This document shows, piece after piece, positions 63,092 through 64,000 of a stretch of 64,000 nt of DNA. The first letter of the stretch is position 1, and every line of letters starts with the position of its first letter. The notes under the pieces are model-generated. The model searched no databases. It was not told the DNA's origin and saw nothing but the letters and a program-made list of their open reading frames with translations. A program made the position numbers and the translations under genes. Source of the DNA: Sanderia malayensis (lineage: Eukaryota > Cnidaria > Scyphozoa > Semaeostomeae > Pelagiidae); the NCBI GenBank assembly GCA_013076295.1, contig RQOL01000833.1, positions 310,001 through 374,000 on the forward strand. Direction: 5' to 3'.

Positions 63092-64000
63092 CTAGGCTGA
63101 AGCCTTTACAGGACTTCCTGGAAAACAATGTCCGTCAAATGATGTTGCTCTTGACATGGCCACATATAACTGACCATGTGTGAACACGGGCTCAGGTAAG
63201 TACCAACCAACATACCTCAGGGATTGCCCCTGTCCCTTGTTGATTGTCAAGCAGTATGCAAGTGTGACTGGAAACTGTCGTTGTTTCATTTTGAACGGCA
63301 CTTCCGTGTCCTGAGTGGAGACTGTGATCTTGGGAATCATGACCCGTTGTCCTCTGCGCTCCTTCGTAATGACCTCTGCTGTGATCACGTGATGTCGGAG
63401 ATGCCGAACTATGAGTCTTGTTCTGTTACAAAGACCTTTCTTTGGATTGAGATTCTGCAGAAGAATGATCCTTGCACCAACCTAATGCAATGAATATTAT
63501 TGTGATTAATGACGCCTTTTTTATGATGCACTTTGCACATTATTATCTTTGCACATAAAAATTCAATGTTAACAGGATAAAAGATTGTACTTTTCCTACC
63601 TTGAGTTTAAGTCTGTGCAACGGCATTCCATTCGGAGTGAGTTGGTTGAGAAATTCAATGGGGTAGGCCTCTTCCTCATCTGGATCGTCTGTGACAACAC
63701 TGTCTGTGCTGTAATAAGTTTTTTCGGCTGTTTGAAGTCTGTCCAGAATTAAGTCGTTTACTTGATGTGATAAGTCGTTCTTTGGAGTCAGACAACAATG
63801 CTCCGACATTGTTACAGGATCCATCATTAGGTGTGAATCTGGTGTGTTTGGCCTTGGAAAAATGAAGTTCAGCATGTCTTCTTCAGATGAAGTGCATATC
63901 TGTTGTGGCAGAATTACGTTGTCCAGTGCATCGTGTGCTTCTTCCTTGTTTCCAAGTCTGAGAAGCCATTCTGAGAATTCACGGTATGAATCATCTTGAA
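63092..64000 (-). CDS. Helitron PIF1-type helicase, C-terminal part, continues beyond window
   Basis: Upstream exon 64000-63600 is open to the window edge (WLLRLGNKEEAHDALDN, MLNFIFPRPNTPDSHLMM, then SEHCCLTPKNDLSHQVNDLI). A 118-base intron (63599-63482, GTAGGA...GCATTAG) joins LHRLKLK to VGARIILLQNLNPKKGL, and exon 2 runs to the stop at 63092. Exon 2 holds the helicase C-terminal motifs FPVTLAYCLTINKGQGQSLR and FTHGQLYVAMSRAT. In Helitrons this helicase unwinds DNA during rolling-circle transposition. No stop or frameshift is seen in the visible part, unlike the older Helitron at 25.5-30.3 kb. The Helitron terminus should lie between 62978 and 63092 but its hairpin was not identified. Confidence 0.85.

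Overview
The window is eukaryotic DNA, most likely from an invertebrate animal and probably an anthozoan cnidarian (coral or sea anemone). The grounds are spliced genes with GT-AG introns, no bacterial-type operons, and a dense mixture of metazoan transposon families (Tc1/mariner, PIF/Harbinger, Merlin, Helitron, Penelope-like, CR1/L2-like LINE, Ngaro/DIRS-like). The species guess rests on recalled resemblance and was not searched. Almost the whole window is mobile DNA, much of it nested. Only two stretches (about 41.8-42.5/47.4-50.2 kb and 55.1-55.8 kb) look like host genes.

Layout: 0-2.5 kb, a 5'-cut Tc1-like DD34E transposase convergent with an intact HUH-SF3 Rep gene (CRESS-virus-like), with a palindrome carrying GTTACC iterons between them. 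4.0-4.8 kb, a MITE and a LINE 5' scrap with a 2A-like peptide. 5.29-10.92 kb, element 1: an rve/DDE transposase gene (one intron) and a convergent HECT-type ubiquitin-ligase-like gene between inverted ends built of ~21-bp iterons; a 5'-truncated LINE sits inside it with a 7-bp target duplication. 11.9-24.7 kb, a decayed LINE split by a Harbinger element (12.74-15.24) and by a long-TIR element (17.10-24.63). The latter carries a third rve/DDE gene and is itself split by a Ngaro-like retroelement with split direct repeats, whose 3' half is a 2-kb minisatellite. 25.5-30.3 kb, a decayed Helitron interrupted by a short Penelope-like element with a hammerhead-ribozyme-like core. 30.3-35.4 kb, few recognisable features: a small satellite and one 130-aa ORF.

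35.45-39.69 kb, a Harbinger element whose inverted ends are arrays of a ~60-bp satellite. 42.50-47.41 kb, another Harbinger element (TAT target duplication) containing a 2.2-kb foldback element and a Merlin relic. 47.65-49.17 kb, a predicted five-exon host gene of 94 codons. 50.23-55.06 kb, element 2, of the same architecture as element 1 (DDE + HECT, ~21-bp iterons of unrelated sequence), lying between exons of a probable secreted EF-hand-like host gene; a diverged copy of that gene lies at 41.8-47.6 kb. 56.83-62.98 kb, an apparently young element with 553-bp TIRs (four mismatches by eye) and one intact 1555-codon gene. Its C-terminal third carries the acidic signature of FEN/XPG-type 5'-nucleases, and no DDE motif is visible. 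63.06 kb to the end, the helicase end of a second Helitron.

The strongest candidates for undescribed biology are the FEN-like long-TIR element, the recurring pairing of a DDE transposase with a HECT ligase between iteron-bearing ends, and the Rep/iteron-palindrome/Tc1 locus.
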